Assembly (NCBI RefSeq): GCF_044784365.2 | Contig: NZ_CP173065.2 | Length of the DNA stretch: 64,000 nt | Direction: 5' to 3' (one strand) | Source of the DNA: Cetobacterium_A somerae | Lineage (GTDB): Bacteria > Fusobacteriota > Fusobacteriia > Fusobacteriales > Fusobacteriaceae | Shown here: piece after piece, positions 1-8,697 of the stretch | Numbering within the stretch: the first letter of the stretch is position 1 | How the letters are laid out: every line of letters begins with the position of its first letter | The notes under the pieces: model-generated | Seen by the model: the letters and a program-made list of their open reading frames with translations, nothing else | What the model was told of the DNA's origin: nothing | The model's database searches: none | Program-made: the position numbers and the translations under genes

Positions 1-276
1 ATTTTATGTAACGATAGAAATATTGATGTAGAAGATTTACCATTAGAAATAAAAATGAAATCTGATACAGTTGAAAATAAAACTGTTATTGGAGTAGGAC
101 CTTTAAAAAATATATTAGAGCAAGAGATATATGCTTTAGATGAAGTTGAAAAGGTAGTAATCGCAATGGCATTACAAAAAACAAGATGGAATAAACAAGA
201 AACATCTAAGCTTTTAGGAATTGGAAGAACAACTCTTTATGAAAAAATCAGAAAATATGGGTTAGATACAAAATAA
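1..276 (+). CDS. C-terminal end of a sigma-54-type (Fis-HTH) transcriptional activator, partial
   Basis: The reading frame is open from base 1, so the gene starts upstream of the window and only about 91 residues are visible. The first residues (NDRNIDVEDLPLEI) match the end of an AAA+ sigma-54 interaction domain, where enhancer-binding proteins carry a similar phrase ending in LP. The last 40 residues are a Fis-type helix-turn-helix (NKQETSKLLGIGRTTLYEKI), which binds upstream DNA. A methionine at base 55 is internal, not the start. It lies 30 bases upstream of the PpiD-like gene and may be co-transcribed with it. The sensor/receiver part is outside the window, so the signal is unknown. Confidence 0.8.
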   Translation: MLCNDRNIDVEDLPLEIKMKSDTVENKTVIGVGPLKNILEQEIYALDEVEKVVIAMALQKTRWNKQETSKLLGIGRTTLYEKIRKYGLDTK

Positions 277-306
277 TATTTACAAAATTCTTCGGAGGGG
301 TTAAAA

Positions 307-2055
307 ATGGCAATTAGAAAGTTTAGAAAAAATATGAAACCAGTTATATGGGTAGTAACAATATTCTTTTTAATAAGTTTGATAGCAGGTTATGCAATGT
401 CATTTAGAAGTAGTTCTGCAAATACACAACTAGCTTTTAAACTAAATGGTAAAAAAGTTACAATGGTAGAAGCACACAGATCTATGGCTATAATGTCTGA
501 GAATTACAAAAGATATTTAGAAACTAATATAGATCCAGAGCTAATGAATACAATAGCTTTTAATGAGTTAATTAATAGAAATCTTTTATTAGAGATGGCA
601 GATAAATTAAAAGTAAAAGTTTCAGGATCAGAAGTGAGTGCTCAAATGGATCAAATAAAGGCGGCTTTCCCTGATAAAGAGCAATTTAAAAGTGCACTTT
701 TAAGTCAAGGATATACTACAAAAACTTTAGAAAATGAAATTAGAGAAAACTTAATACTACAAAAAACTTCAGAAGCTATAACTCAAGGAGTTCAGGTGAC
801 ACCTGAAGAGATTGATGAATATTATGCTGATTACAAATATACAATGTTCCAAGGGAAACCATTAGAAGAGGTTAAAACTCAAATAGAGCAAGCTTTAAAA
901 ATGCAAAAAGGTGCTGAAGCATATGCAAAAGATATGTCTGAAGCTAGAGCAAAAATGAAGTTAGAGGATTTAGATAAAAACTTCGATGCCTATGTAGAAA
1001 AAGAGGCTTTTGAATTTGATGGAGTTAAAGTAAGCAACGTTGAATTTGATAAAAGAGTTTTAAATACATTAGCAATGACTAAAGGTGATTTAGAAGGGGC
1101 AAAAGAGTTAGCAAAATCATCGATTGAATCAGAGATAAAATTATTAAAAGCATCTGAAGCTAAGGGTATAAAAGTAGATTCTGTTTTACCTTTAGATTTA
1201 CAAGTTGCAAATGCTGTAAAAGAACTATATAGTAAACTAAAATCAGAAGTAACATATACTCAAAATGATTTAAAAGAATTCTTTGAAGAGAATCAATTAA
1301 ATTATGATACATTAGAAAGCGCTGATGCAAATATCGCTATTTTAAAAGTTCAACCAACAGAAAGTGATGACCAAAAAGCAAAAGAAAAAGCTGAAGATCT
1401 TTTAAAGAAAGTTAATAAGGATAATTTTGCAGAGATGGCTAAAAACTTCTCAGATGGTCCAAGTGGTCCTACAGGAGGAGCCTTAGGAACTTTTAAAAAG
1501 GGAGATATGGTAAAACCTTTTGAGGATGCAGCTTTTGCAGGAACTCCTGGAGAGATTTATCCAGAAGTTGTAAAAACTCAATTTGGATATCACATAATTT
1601 TTGTACAAGAGAAAGATGATAAAGCTGAAACAGTTACAGCAAGCCATATTTTAATTATTCCAGAACCATCAGAAGAAACAATAAATTCAAAAGATGCTCA
1701 AATTGCTCAAATTGTTAAAGATTTAACAGATAAAACAATAACATTTGATGATTTGAAAAATGATAAAGATATCGTTTTCTCTGAGAAAATAGATGGAATT
1801 ACAAAAGAAGGATATATTCCAGGATTAGGATATAATGAAGAGTTAGCAAAAGCTATTTATGATTCTAAAATTGGAGATGTTGGATTTATTAAAGATCAGA
1901 AAGATTTTATAATCTATAAAAAAGATTCACAAACAGATGAGAAAAAAGCTGATTTCCAAGAGTTTGAAAATCAAGTAAAAACAGATTATATTAATGCAAA
2001 GGCTCAAGAGGCTTTAAAAGAGATTGAGTTAAGTACACAAAATACAGAAAATTAA
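307..2055 (+). CDS. PpiD/SurA-like peptidylprolyl isomerase, membrane-anchored
   Basis: This 582-residue protein has a short basic N-terminus, one membrane segment at about residues 12-32, then a periplasmic body, the layout of PpiD, a chaperone that helps exported proteins fold. The region to about residue 170 resembles the SurA N-terminal chaperone fold (helical, with a conserved NELINRNLL stretch). A parvulin (rotamase) domain lies at about residues 340-437, with the family signatures GGALGTF and FGYHIIFV. A second ASHILI phrase at about residue 446 suggests the beginning of another, incomplete parvulin-like unit. The start is supported by a GGAGGGG ribosome site 5-10 bases upstream. A hairpin terminator follows directly. 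Confidence 0.85.
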   Translation: MAIRKFRKNMKPVIWVVTIFFLISLIAGYAMSFRSSSANTQLAFKLNGKKVTMVEAHRSMAIMSENYKRYLETNIDPELMNTIAFNELINRNLLLEMADKLKVKVSGSEVSAQMDQIKAAFPDKEQFKSALLSQGYTTKTLENEIRENLILQKTSEAITQGVQVTPEEIDEYYADYKYTMFQGKPLEEVKTQIEQALKMQKGAEAYAKDMSEARAKMKLEDLDKNFDAYVEKEAFEFDGVKVSNVEFDKRVLNTLAMTKGDLEGAKELAKSSIESEIKLLKASEAKGIKVDSVLPLDLQVANAVKELYSKLKSEVTYTQNDLKEFFEENQLNYDTLESADANIAILKVQPTESDDQKAKEKAEDLLKKVNKDNFAEMAKNFSDGPSGPTGGALGTFKKGDMVKPFEDAAFAGTPGEIYPEVVKTQFGYHIIFVQEKDDKAETVTASHILIIPEPSEETINSKDAQIAQIVKDLTDKTITFDDLKNDKDIVFSEKIDGITKEGYIPGLGYNEELAKAIYDSKIGDVGFIKDQKDFIIYKKDSQTDEKKADFQEFENQVKTDYINAKAQEALKEIELSTQNTEN

Positions 2056-2062
2056 AAAAATG

Positions 2063-2095
2063 AGAAGGATTTTTAAAAATCCTTCTTTTTATTTA
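2063..2095 (+). terminator. Rho-independent terminator after the PpiD-like gene
   Basis: The arms AGAAGGA and TCCTTCT flank an AT-rich loop and are followed by TTTTTATTT. It sits 8 bases after the stop codon and separates this unit from the dnaG promoter. Confidence 0.85.
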
Positions 2096-2103
2096 AAAAA
2101 AAA

Positions 2104-2156
2104 TTGCATATTTACCAAAAATATAATATAATTTAGGATAGAGCGGTTTGCTCTTA
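2104..2156 (+). promoter_or_regulatory. Promoter and 5' leader hairpin of dnaG-rpoD
   Basis: TTGCAT (2104-2109), a 17-base spacer and TATAAT (2127-2132) form a near-consensus sigma-70 promoter. The predicted transcript starts near 2139 and would begin with the small hairpin AGAGC/GCTCT (2139-2153), which is followed by a T-rich run. The hairpin could stabilise the 5' end or act as a weak attenuator; that role is inferred. Confidence 0.7.
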
Positions 2157-2199
2157 AATATTTTTTACTTAAAAAATCTAAGAGATTAGGAGAATATTG

Positions 2200-3981
2200 A
2201 TGAAATATAAATCAGAAGATATTGATTTATTGTTACAACAATTACATATTGAAGAGGTTGTAGGAGAATTTGTTGATTTAAAGAAAACAGGAGCTAACTT
2301 TAAAGGTTTGTGTCCTTTTCACCAAGATAACAATCCATCATTTGTAGTAAGTCCAAATAAGAACATATGTAAATGTTTTGTTTGTGGTGCAGGTGGGAAT
2401 CCTATAAAATTCTATTCAGAGTATAAAAAAATATCTTTTGTTGAAGCAGTAGAAGAGTTAGCAAATAAATATAATATTCCAATAAAAAAAGTAGGAAATA
2501 GTAAAGTTAATGAAAATAAAGAGTATTATGAAATTATGGAAGAGGCTCACAACTATTACAAAGAGGAGATGTTTAAAAATACAGCTCGTGATGCTTTAGA
2601 ATATCTATCTAAAAGAAAAATAAACCCAAAATTAATAAAAGAGAATGAAATAGGATATGCCCCCAATGAATGGACAGGGCTTTATGATTATCTTATAAAA
2701 AAGGGGTTTGAAAAAAAGAAGATATTTGATTTAGGATTAGCTAAAGAAAATGAAAAAGGAATTTATGATGCTTTTAGAAATAGGATTATTTTTCCAATAT
2801 ACTCAGTTTCAGGTAAAATTATAGCTTTTGGTGGTAGATCTTTAGAGGATAGCAAAGATATTCCAAAATATATAAACTCACAGGAAACACCTATTTTCTC
2901 AAAAGGAAAAAACTTATATGGTTTTATCCAAAAAGGAAGTAATATTAAAAAGAAGAATTATTCGATTTTAATGGAAGGGTATATGGATGTCTTATCAAGC
3001 CATTCTTATGGATTTGATGTGGCTTTAGCACCATTGGGAACAGCTTTAACAGAAGAACAAGCGCATCTATTGAAAAAATATACTAATAATGTAATACTTT
3101 CTTTTGATATGGATGAAGCTGGACAAAAAGCTACTGAGAGATCTATACTTATTTTAAAATCAGCAGGATTCAATATAAGAGTATTATTATATAAAGATGC
3201 AAAAGATCCTGATGATTACTTAAAAAAATATGGAAAAGAAGCATTTTTAAAAGTTGTAAAAGATTCTTTAGAAGCTTTTGATTATCTTTATTTAAGATAT
3301 TCATCTGAGTATAGTTTAGAAGATCACATGTCAAAACAAAATTTCATAAATAGATTTAAAGATTTTTTTCAATGTTTAGAAAGTGATTTAGAAAGAAGTT
3401 TATATATTGATAAGTTAGGTAAGTCATTAAATATTGAATTAGATGTACTGAAATCTATTTTAATAACAAACAATAAAAAAAGAATAAAAAATACTTACGA
3501 AAAAAAAGAGGAAAGTAAGGATTTAGACGAAAAAGGACTATATAATCTAGAGAAGTTGACATTAGCATTAGTTCTTTCTCAAAATGAGTACATTGAAGAT
3601 TTTAGGGATAAAGAGATTAGTAGTAGTTTAGGGAAAAAAATATTTCAATATATAGAGTTTTTAAAAGAAAATCAAGAGAAAAGTTCTAACATAATAAAGG
3701 ATATAATATTAACGGGAAATTTGAGTCAAGATGAAGAGAAAGAGCTAGTAAATATATCATTACTTTCTATAGATGATTACTCAAATAAATTGGATATAGA
3801 AAAAGGGTTTCAAATTATTTTTATGTCATGGTTTATTTTAGAATTAAAAGAAGCATTAAAAGAGAGAAGTAACTTATTAAAACATATCAAGCTAAAGAAA
3901 ATAGAGGATAAATTGAAACAACATATTGAGTTCAATGACCTTCGTGCATTGTATGATGAATTTAAGAGTATCAATGCTTAA
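2200..3981 (+). CDS. dnaG: DNA primase
   Basis: DnaG makes the RNA primers for chromosome replication. A CHC2 zinc ribbon lies near the N-terminus (CPFHQDNNPSF around residue 38, then CKCFVCG), followed by a TOPRIM catalytic domain with the acidic residues of MEGYMDVLSSH (about residue 257) and FDMDEAG (about residue 302). The C-terminal third is the less conserved helicase-binding part. A TTG at 2197 precedes the ATG at 2200 in frame; the TAGGAG site at 2187-2192 fits the ATG best, giving 593 residues, the usual length. rpoD follows 43 bases downstream, the classic macromolecular-synthesis arrangement without rpsU. Confidence 0.95.
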   Translation: MKYKSEDIDLLLQQLHIEEVVGEFVDLKKTGANFKGLCPFHQDNNPSFVVSPNKNICKCFVCGAGGNPIKFYSEYKKISFVEAVEELANKYNIPIKKVGNSKVNENKEYYEIMEEAHNYYKEEMFKNTARDALEYLSKRKINPKLIKENEIGYAPNEWTGLYDYLIKKGFEKKKIFDLGLAKENEKGIYDAFRNRIIFPIYSVSGKIIAFGGRSLEDSKDIPKYINSQETPIFSKGKNLYGFIQKGSNIKKKNYSILMEGYMDVLSSHSYGFDVALAPLGTALTEEQAHLLKKYTNNVILSFDMDEAGQKATERSILILKSAGFNIRVLLYKDAKDPDDYLKKYGKEAFLKVVKDSLEAFDYLYLRYSSEYSLEDHMSKQNFINRFKDFFQCLESDLERSLYIDKLGKSLNIELDVLKSILITNNKKRIKNTYEKKEESKDLDEKGLYNLEKLTLALVLSQNEYIEDFRDKEISSSLGKKIFQYIEFLKENQEKSSNIIKDIILTGNLSQDEEKELVNISLLSIDDYSNKLDIEKGFQIIFMSWFILELKEALKERSNLLKHIKLKKIEDKLKQHIEFNDLRALYDEFKSINA

Positions 3982-4024
3982 AATTTTGAGAGATAATTTT
4001 ATTCAATAGAGGAGGCTTCAACTA

Positions 4025-5266
4025 ATGAAGGAGTTTATAAAAAATGAAAAGGTTTTAGCTTTATTAAGAAAGGCAATGGAAAATAAAGTAATAAGCTATG
4101 AAGAGATTAATAGCCAATTAAGTGCAGATTTTCCGCCAGAAAGAATAGAGTTTTTAATAAATGGAATGACAGAACAGGGAATAAAAATCATTTCCCAAGA
4201 AGAAGTAAAGAAACAGGAAAATATTAAGAGAAAAGACGATGGTAGAAAAGATGTAAAAAAAGTTATAACTCCACTATTAAAAAGACCTGTTGTTGAATTA
4301 GATGAAGATGAGGATGAAGAAGAAAAAAGTAGCAGTACTGAATATTCAGATGATTTCGATTTTAATCCAGATGAAATTGAAGAGGTAACTGAAGATGATT
4401 TAGTAAATGATGATTTATTTAGTATAACTGGTGAAATGGAAGTAGACGAGCCTATAAAGATGTATTTAAGAGAAATCGGACAGATTCCATTATTAACTCA
4501 TGAAGAAGAGTTAGGATATGCAAAAGCAGCTTTAGAAGGAGACGAATACTCTCAACAACAACTTATTGAAGCAAACCTTAGACTAGTTGTAAGTATAGCT
4601 AAAAAACATACAAATAGAGGTTTAAAGTTATTAGACTTAATTCAAGAAGGAAATATAGGATTGATGAAAGCGGTAGAAAAGTTTGAATATAGTAAGGGAT
4701 ATAAATTCTCTACATATGCTACTTGGTGGATAAGACAAGCTATTACAAGAGCAATAGCTGACCAAGGAAGAACAATTCGTATACCAGTTCATATGATAGA
4801 AACTATTAATAAAATTAAAAAAGAAGCTAGAATATACCTTCAAGAAACAGGAAAAGATGCTACTCCAGAAGTTTTAGCTGATAGATTAGGAATGGAAGTT
4901 GAAAAAATTAAAAGTATTCAAGAGATGAATCAAGATCCAATATCTTTAGAAACTCCAGTTGGAAGTGAAGAGGATAGTGAATTAGGAGATTTCGTAGAAG
5001 ATAATAAAATGCAAAATCCATATGAATTAACAAATAGAACTTTACTTAGAGAGCAATTAAATGATGTTTTAAAAACTTTAAGTAGCAGAGAAGAGCAAGT
5101 TTTAATCTTTAGATACGGATTAAATGATGGTGCACCAAAAACTCTAGAAGAGGTTGGAAAAATATTTAAAGTAACAAGAGAAAGAATCAGACAAATAGAG
5201 GTTAAAGCACTTAGAAAATTAAGACATCCAAGTAGAAGAAAGAAACTAGAAGATTTTAAAGTATAA
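4025..5266 (+). CDS. rpoD: Principal RNA polymerase sigma factor (sigma-70 family)
   Basis: This 413-residue housekeeping sigma factor directs RNA polymerase to most promoters. An acidic, variable N-terminal part (residues 90-135) precedes region 1.2 (about 137-160). Region 2 (about 203-247) has the core-binding DLIQEGNIGL and the -10 melting and recognition helix STYATWWIRQAITRAIADQ. Region 4.2 (about 372-400) has the -35-binding helix VTRERIRQIEVKALRKL. All key residues are intact. The start has an AGAGGAGG site. It is co-transcribed with dnaG and ends at a strong terminator, so the sigma-like gene downstream is at least partly separate. Confidence 0.97.
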   Translation: MKEFIKNEKVLALLRKAMENKVISYEEINSQLSADFPPERIEFLINGMTEQGIKIISQEEVKKQENIKRKDDGRKDVKKVITPLLKRPVVELDEDEDEEEKSSSTEYSDDFDFNPDEIEEVTEDDLVNDDLFSITGEMEVDEPIKMYLREIGQIPLLTHEEELGYAKAALEGDEYSQQQLIEANLRLVVSIAKKHTNRGLKLLDLIQEGNIGLMKAVEKFEYSKGYKFSTYATWWIRQAITRAIADQGRTIRIPVHMIETINKIKKEARIYLQETGKDATPEVLADRLGMEVEKIKSIQEMNQDPISLETPVGSEEDSELGDFVEDNKMQNPYELTNRTLLREQLNDVLKTLSSREEQVLIFRYGLNDGAPKTLEEVGKIFKVTRERIRQIEVKALRKLRHPSRRKKLEDFKV

Positions 5267-5272
5267 AACAAT

Positions 5273-5303
5273 ATGGGGGAGATTTCTATCCCCCATTTTA
5301 TTA
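5273..5303 (+). terminator. Terminator after rpoD
   Basis: The arms ATGGGGG (5273-5279) and CCCCCAT (5290-5296) enclose a 10-base loop and are followed by TTTTATTATT. It lies between rpoD and its degenerate paralogue, 22 bases before the next ribosome site. Confidence 0.85.
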
Positions 5304-5324
5304 TTAACTAAAAAAGGGGACACT

Positions 5325-6158
5325 ATGAAGATAAAAGCATTTGAAAAAGAGATATTAGAAAATTGTATTGATGATAAGGACTTTGTAAAATTTTTAAAAG
5401 AGAATTCAAATTTAAAATTAGAATTAGAAACTGTAGATATAAGAAAAGAAGAAAAGGTTGAAGAGAATAGTTATGTAGTAGAAGGGATTGTTGGAGAGTA
5501 TTTAGAGGAGATCTCTTATATTCAACCACTTTCAAAAGAGGAACTAGAAACTGTTTTAGAAACTTTAGATGAAGAAGAAAGTGCTCATAAATTAATAGAG
5601 AGTAATTTAAGAGAAGTTGCAAATATAGCTTTTGATTATTTAATAGCTGGAATTGATTATTTAGATTTAATTCAAGAGGGAAATATTGGAGTAATAAAAT
5701 CTTTAGAAGAGTATAGACCATCAAATGGAGATATTATAGAGTATATTAAATTATGGGCTAGAAGAGAGATGTTACTATTTGTAGATGAAAAAGTAGAAAC
5801 AGAAAAGTATATGTATAAAGGATACTTCTCAAAAAGAAAAGAGGAGTTAATAGAGCATGAAATTGTAGCAGAGTTAGAGGAAGAGGATACTGACGAGATT
5901 CCTTTAGATGAAAAATCAGAAATAATAGAAGAAAAAATAAATGAAGTTGAAAAACTTGATTATAATTCAGTTCTTAAAAAAATATCTCACTTAGAAGAGG
6001 AGATTTTAAAAAGATACTATGGATTAATCGGAGATAAAAGAGAATCTCTATTTGAAATTGAAAATGCATTAGATTTAAAAAGAGGAGAAGGTGAGCAGCT
6101 ATTTGAAGAAGCTCTAACAAAAATATCTTTAGGAGGAGGAAGAAGTTTAAAGATATGA
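5325..6158 (+). CDS. Sigma-70-like protein with degenerate DNA-binding regions
   Basis: This 277-residue protein aligns by eye along most of RpoD's length. Region 1.2-like VGEYLEEI lies at about residue 56, region 2.2 DLIQEGNIGVIKSLEEY is almost identical to RpoD at about 113-130, and a region 4.1-like LEEEILKRYYGL at about 220 is followed by a region 4.2-like stretch to the end. The residues that melt and read the -10 element are replaced (the RpoD STYATWW.RQAITRA segment reads as EYIKLWARREMLLF), and the basic -35 helix has become KRGEGEQLFEEALTKI. It keeps the core-polymerase interface but should not read normal promoters. The start has a GGGGACACT site. It overlaps the next gene by 4 bases, so the two are translationally coupled. 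Function is not known to me: alternative sigma, polymerase modulator or sigma competitor are all possible. Confidence 0.75.
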   Translation: MKIKAFEKEILENCIDDKDFVKFLKENSNLKLELETVDIRKEEKVEENSYVVEGIVGEYLEEISYIQPLSKEELETVLETLDEEESAHKLIESNLREVANIAFDYLIAGIDYLDLIQEGNIGVIKSLEEYRPSNGDIIEYIKLWARREMLLFVDEKVETEKYMYKGYFSKRKEELIEHEIVAELEEEDTDEIPLDEKSEIIEEKINEVEKLDYNSVLKKISHLEEEILKRYYGLIGDKRESLFEIENALDLKRGEGEQLFEEALTKISLGGGRSLKI

Positions 6159-6943
6159 AGCTAAGTAAAATTATAAATTTTTTAGAAGAGAAATTTCCAA
6201 CTTCTTTAGCTGAAGATTGGGACAATGTAGGATTATTAATAGGAAAAAGGGATTCGAAAATAACTGGAATTTTATTATCATTAGATTTAACAGAGAGTGT
6301 TATTGATAAAGCGATTGAAGCAGGTGCAAATCTAATAATAACGCATCACCCGGTAATCTTTACATCTTTGAAAAAGATAACTAATGACACTTTAGCAGGA
6401 CGAAAAATAATAAAATTAATAGAAAATGGAATTTCAGTATACTCAATGCATACAAATTTAGATTCAGGAAAATCAGGATTAAATGATTTTTTAGGTGAGA
6501 ATATACTTGGAATGAAAAATGGAAAAATACTTGATCCAATGGAAAGTAATGGAAGAGAGTATGGGATTGGAAGAGTTTATAAACTAGATGAAAGTTTAAG
6601 TATAGAAAATTTATCGAATTTATTGAAAGAAAAGTTAAATTTAAATAGTATAAATGTAGTAAGATCAAAAGAAGAAAGAGAGATAAAAAAAATCTCTTTA
6701 GTCAGTGGGGCAGGGGCGTCTTATTGGAGAAAAGCTAAAAAATTAGGAGCACAAGTTCTAATTACAGGAGATATAAAATATCATGAAGCTATGGATGCAA
6801 GAGAGGAAAATTTTACTTTGATTGATATAGGTCATTTTGAAAGTGAGTGGATATTTTCAAACTTGTTGGAAAGTTTATTGAAAAAAGAGTTTGAAATAGA
6901 AATTTCAATATACAATGATGGCCCAATATTTCAAAAAATGTAA
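6155..6943 (+). CDS. Nif3-like dinuclear metal centre protein (YqfO family)
   Basis: This 262-residue protein belongs to the Nif3/NGG1-interacting family, which forms toroidal hexamers with a two-metal site. The N-terminal block LAEDWDNVGLLIG and the metal-ligand motifs ITHHPVIF (about residue 61), HTNLDSG (about 98) and the C-terminal HFESEW are all present. Bacterial members are often labelled GTP cyclohydrolase 1 type 2, but the physiological reaction is uncertain. It starts inside the stop codon of the sigma-like gene (ATGA overlap) and is followed 12 bases later by the TPM-domain gene, so the three appear to form one operon. Confidence 0.9.
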   Translation: MKLSKIINFLEEKFPTSLAEDWDNVGLLIGKRDSKITGILLSLDLTESVIDKAIEAGANLIITHHPVIFTSLKKITNDTLAGRKIIKLIENGISVYSMHTNLDSGKSGLNDFLGENILGMKNGKILDPMESNGREYGIGRVYKLDESLSIENLSNLLKEKLNLNSINVVRSKEEREIKKISLVSGAGASYWRKAKKLGAQVLITGDIKYHEAMDAREENFTLIDIGHFESEWIFSNLLESLLKKEFEIEISIYNDGPIFQKM

Positions 6944-6955
6944 GGAGAACATAGG

Positions 6956-7519
6956 ATGCTAAAAAAAGTTATGGTAGGTTCATTGATATTTTCTACTTTG
7001 GTCCTTGGAAAAATAAATGATTATAGAAATGTTTTTTCAGAAGATGATAAATCAAATTTATTGACAGTTGTAGAAACTTTCCAAGAAAAAACAGGAGATA
7101 AACTTTATCTGAATACTTTAGAAGAAAATGAAGGTTTTGAGGCAGATGAACAAGAGAAAACAGTTATTGTAAATTTAATAAAAAATAATGAAAATGATGT
7201 TTTAAAGGTACAATTAAAAATTTCACAGGATTTAAATCCTGAAGATATGGCTTCAGATTTATCGTTATTATTAACAAATGTGGAAGAGTATGTAGGTGAA
7301 AAAAATGAGACTCTGATAGCAACAAATCTAGTTGAGGGGTTACAAGAGATATTTGTAGCAACATCTGATTCTCAAGAGAATAGTAAAGATTTAGAACAGA
7401 TGTCACTAGGTACTAAGGTATTTTTAGGAATTTTGTTGACATTTTTAGTATTATCTATTAGAATAATACAGGTAAAAAGAAAAAAGAAAAAATACAAGTT
7501 AAAAAGTGATAGGTATTAG
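6956..7519 (+). CDS. TPM-domain protein with signal peptide and C-terminal membrane anchor
   Basis: This 187-residue protein starts with a hydrophobic secretion signal (VMVGSLIFSTLVLG). Residues 20-120 look like a TPM domain (as in YgcG/Psb32): the pattern of helix, TGDKLYLNTLEEN, and a buried strand TVIVNLIK fits, though the identity is by fold pattern rather than a firm motif. A membrane helix at about residues 150-168 (VFLGILLTFLVLSIRII) is followed by a basic tail KRKKKKYK, predicting a periplasmic domain anchored at its C-terminus. The last codons are shared with the 5' strand of the RNase P RNA P1 helix, and the rnpB promoter lies within this gene. Confidence 0.6.
   Translation: MLKKVMVGSLIFSTLVLGKINDYRNVFSEDDKSNLLTVVETFQEKTGDKLYLNTLEENEGFEADEQEKTVIVNLIKNNENDVLKVQLKISQDLNPEDMASDLSLLLTNVEEYVGEKNETLIATNLVEGLQEIFVATSDSQENSKDLEQMSLGTKVFLGILLTFLVLSIRIIQVKRKKKKYKLKSDRY
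7436..7464 (+). promoter_or_regulatory. Promoter for rnpB inside the upstream coding region
   Basis: TTGACA (7436-7441), exactly 17 bases, then TAGAAT (7459-7464) form a near-perfect sigma-70 promoter within the 3' part of the TPM gene. The predicted start near 7471 lies about 36 bases upstream of the first P1 base of the RNA, so the 5' end would need processing. Confidence 0.65.
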
Positions 7520-7844
7520 AGTTAATCGCTTGCGTTAGCAAGAGGAAAGTCCGGGCTCCACAGAGCGAAAAGGGTAGCTAACGGCTACTAAAGGAAACTT
7601 TAAGGAAAGTGCCACAGAAAATAGACCGCTACATTTTGTAGTAAGGGTGAAAAGGCGGTGTAAGAGACCACCAGTTCTTTAGGAGACTAAAGAAGCTAGG
7701 TAAACCCCCTTTGGAGCAAGACTAAATAGGAGAGAATAGGGGCTGCTCGTCCTCTCTCAGGGTAAGTTGCTTGAAGCTATAAGCAATTATAGCTCTAGAT
7801 AAATGATTGACAAATACAAAACCCGGCTTATTTAATGCCTATCA
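7507..7844 (+). ncRNA. rnpB: RNase P RNA (M1 RNA), bacterial type
   Basis: This is the catalytic RNA that removes tRNA 5' leaders. The hallmark block GAGGAAAGTCCGGGCT begins at 7541, the conserved AGAGACCACCAG is near 7663, and the 3' part has ACCCGGCTTA, which carries the residues closing P4. The 5' bases TGATAGGTATTAGA (7507-7520) pair with TTTAATGCCTATCA (7831-7844) in a 14-bp P1 helix with only two G-U pairs, which fixes both ends. The first 13 bases overlap the last codons and stop of the TPM gene. A terminator hairpin follows 15 bases downstream. Confidence 0.95.
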
Positions 7845-7859
7845 ATAATAAACAACTGA

Positions 7860-7897
7860 GTCAAGAAATTTTATATAAATTCCTTGGCTTTATTTTT
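7860..7897 (+). terminator. Terminator after rnpB
   Basis: GTCAAGAAATTT pairs with AAATTCCTTGGC with one G-U and one A-C mismatch, followed by TTTATTTTTTAT. It lies just upstream of the ribosome site of the YwqK-like lipoprotein. Confidence 0.7.
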
Positions 7898-7927
7898 TAT
7901 ATAAAATCTTATTAGGAGAAAATTGTT

Positions 7928-8692
7928 ATGAAAAAGATGAAAATAGCAATAGGAGTAATATTATTAGCACTAGTAGGGTGTACTCCTTTAGAAAAGAAAA
8001 TAAGTGATGAGGAAAGAATTTTATTGCCATCAGTTCCAAAGCAAGCTTATGATGTAAGTATATCAACTATGCCAGAAGGTGAATTTATACCTCAAACAGA
8101 TATAATTCATACAGGTCAAAACGTAGCTTTAGCAGAAAATGCAGTTACAGAGATTACTTTAAATGGAATAGATCAAGTAAATATAGCAAAAAAACAAGTT
8201 AGAAATAAATTAGCTTATAATGGGAATTCAACTGTACCTTTTACAGGGACATTTGCAGCAGTAGTAGGTGTTCATAAACACTATACTGAAGACTATAGAG
8301 ATGGAAAATTAAGTGGTTATAAGATTTGGTATTCTGAAGCAGGAAGAGTAGGATTAAAAGAGCCTTATGCAAATGGAGTTAAAAATGGAGTTCAAGAAAC
8401 ATATTATAGAAATACAGGAAATATTCGTTCAAGAATAACATATTCAGGTGGAAGAATATCTGGACCAGCAACTTGGTATGACAATACAGGAAAAATATTA
8501 CATCAAGAGGATTTTAAAGGTGGAAATGGAGAATGGATTGCATACTGGGATAATGGAAAAGTTAGAGAGAAAGGTAGATTAGCAGGTGGACTTCAAAATG
8601 GAGAATGGAGAAGTTATACACCAAAAGGTGAATTAGAAAAAATTACAAATTACAGAAATGGATCTCCTTTATCACAAGAGTGGTTAAAATAA
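7928..8692 (+). CDS. YwqK/MORN-repeat lipoprotein
   Basis: This 254-residue protein starts with a lipoprotein signal ending in the lipobox LVGC, lipidated at Cys18. The second half contains repeated units of about 20-23 residues of the YwqK/MORN type (DGKLSGYKIWYSEAGRV, NGVKNGVQETYYRNTGN, GRISGPATWYDNTGK, GGLQNGEWRSYTPKGE), which form a beta-hairpin array. In Firmicutes, YwqK is an antitoxin-like protein, but here there is no toxin partner and the protein is exported, so a surface or envelope scaffold role is more likely. The Shine-Dalgarno is TTAGGAGAAAA. Close fusobacterial relatives are numerous in my general knowledge, but their function is not established. Confidence 0.75.
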   Translation: MKKMKIAIGVILLALVGCTPLEKKISDEERILLPSVPKQAYDVSISTMPEGEFIPQTDIIHTGQNVALAENAVTEITLNGIDQVNIAKKQVRNKLAYNGNSTVPFTGTFAAVVGVHKHYTEDYRDGKLSGYKIWYSEAGRVGLKEPYANGVKNGVQETYYRNTGNIRSRITYSGGRISGPATWYDNTGKILHQEDFKGGNGEWIAYWDNGKVREKGRLAGGLQNGEWRSYTPKGELEKITNYRNGSPLSQEWLK

Positions 8693-8697
8693 ATTAG

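Noticed and set aside
5323..5724. Open frame on the minus strand opposite the sigma-like gene, 133 codons
   Set aside because: It is rich in Leu/Gln/Tyr, has no ribosome site and is the mirror of AT-rich coding sequence on the plus strand; the plus-strand gene is homologous to RpoD.
7807..7812. TTGACA inside rnpB
   Set aside because: It lies in the structured RNA and has no -10 at the proper distance.
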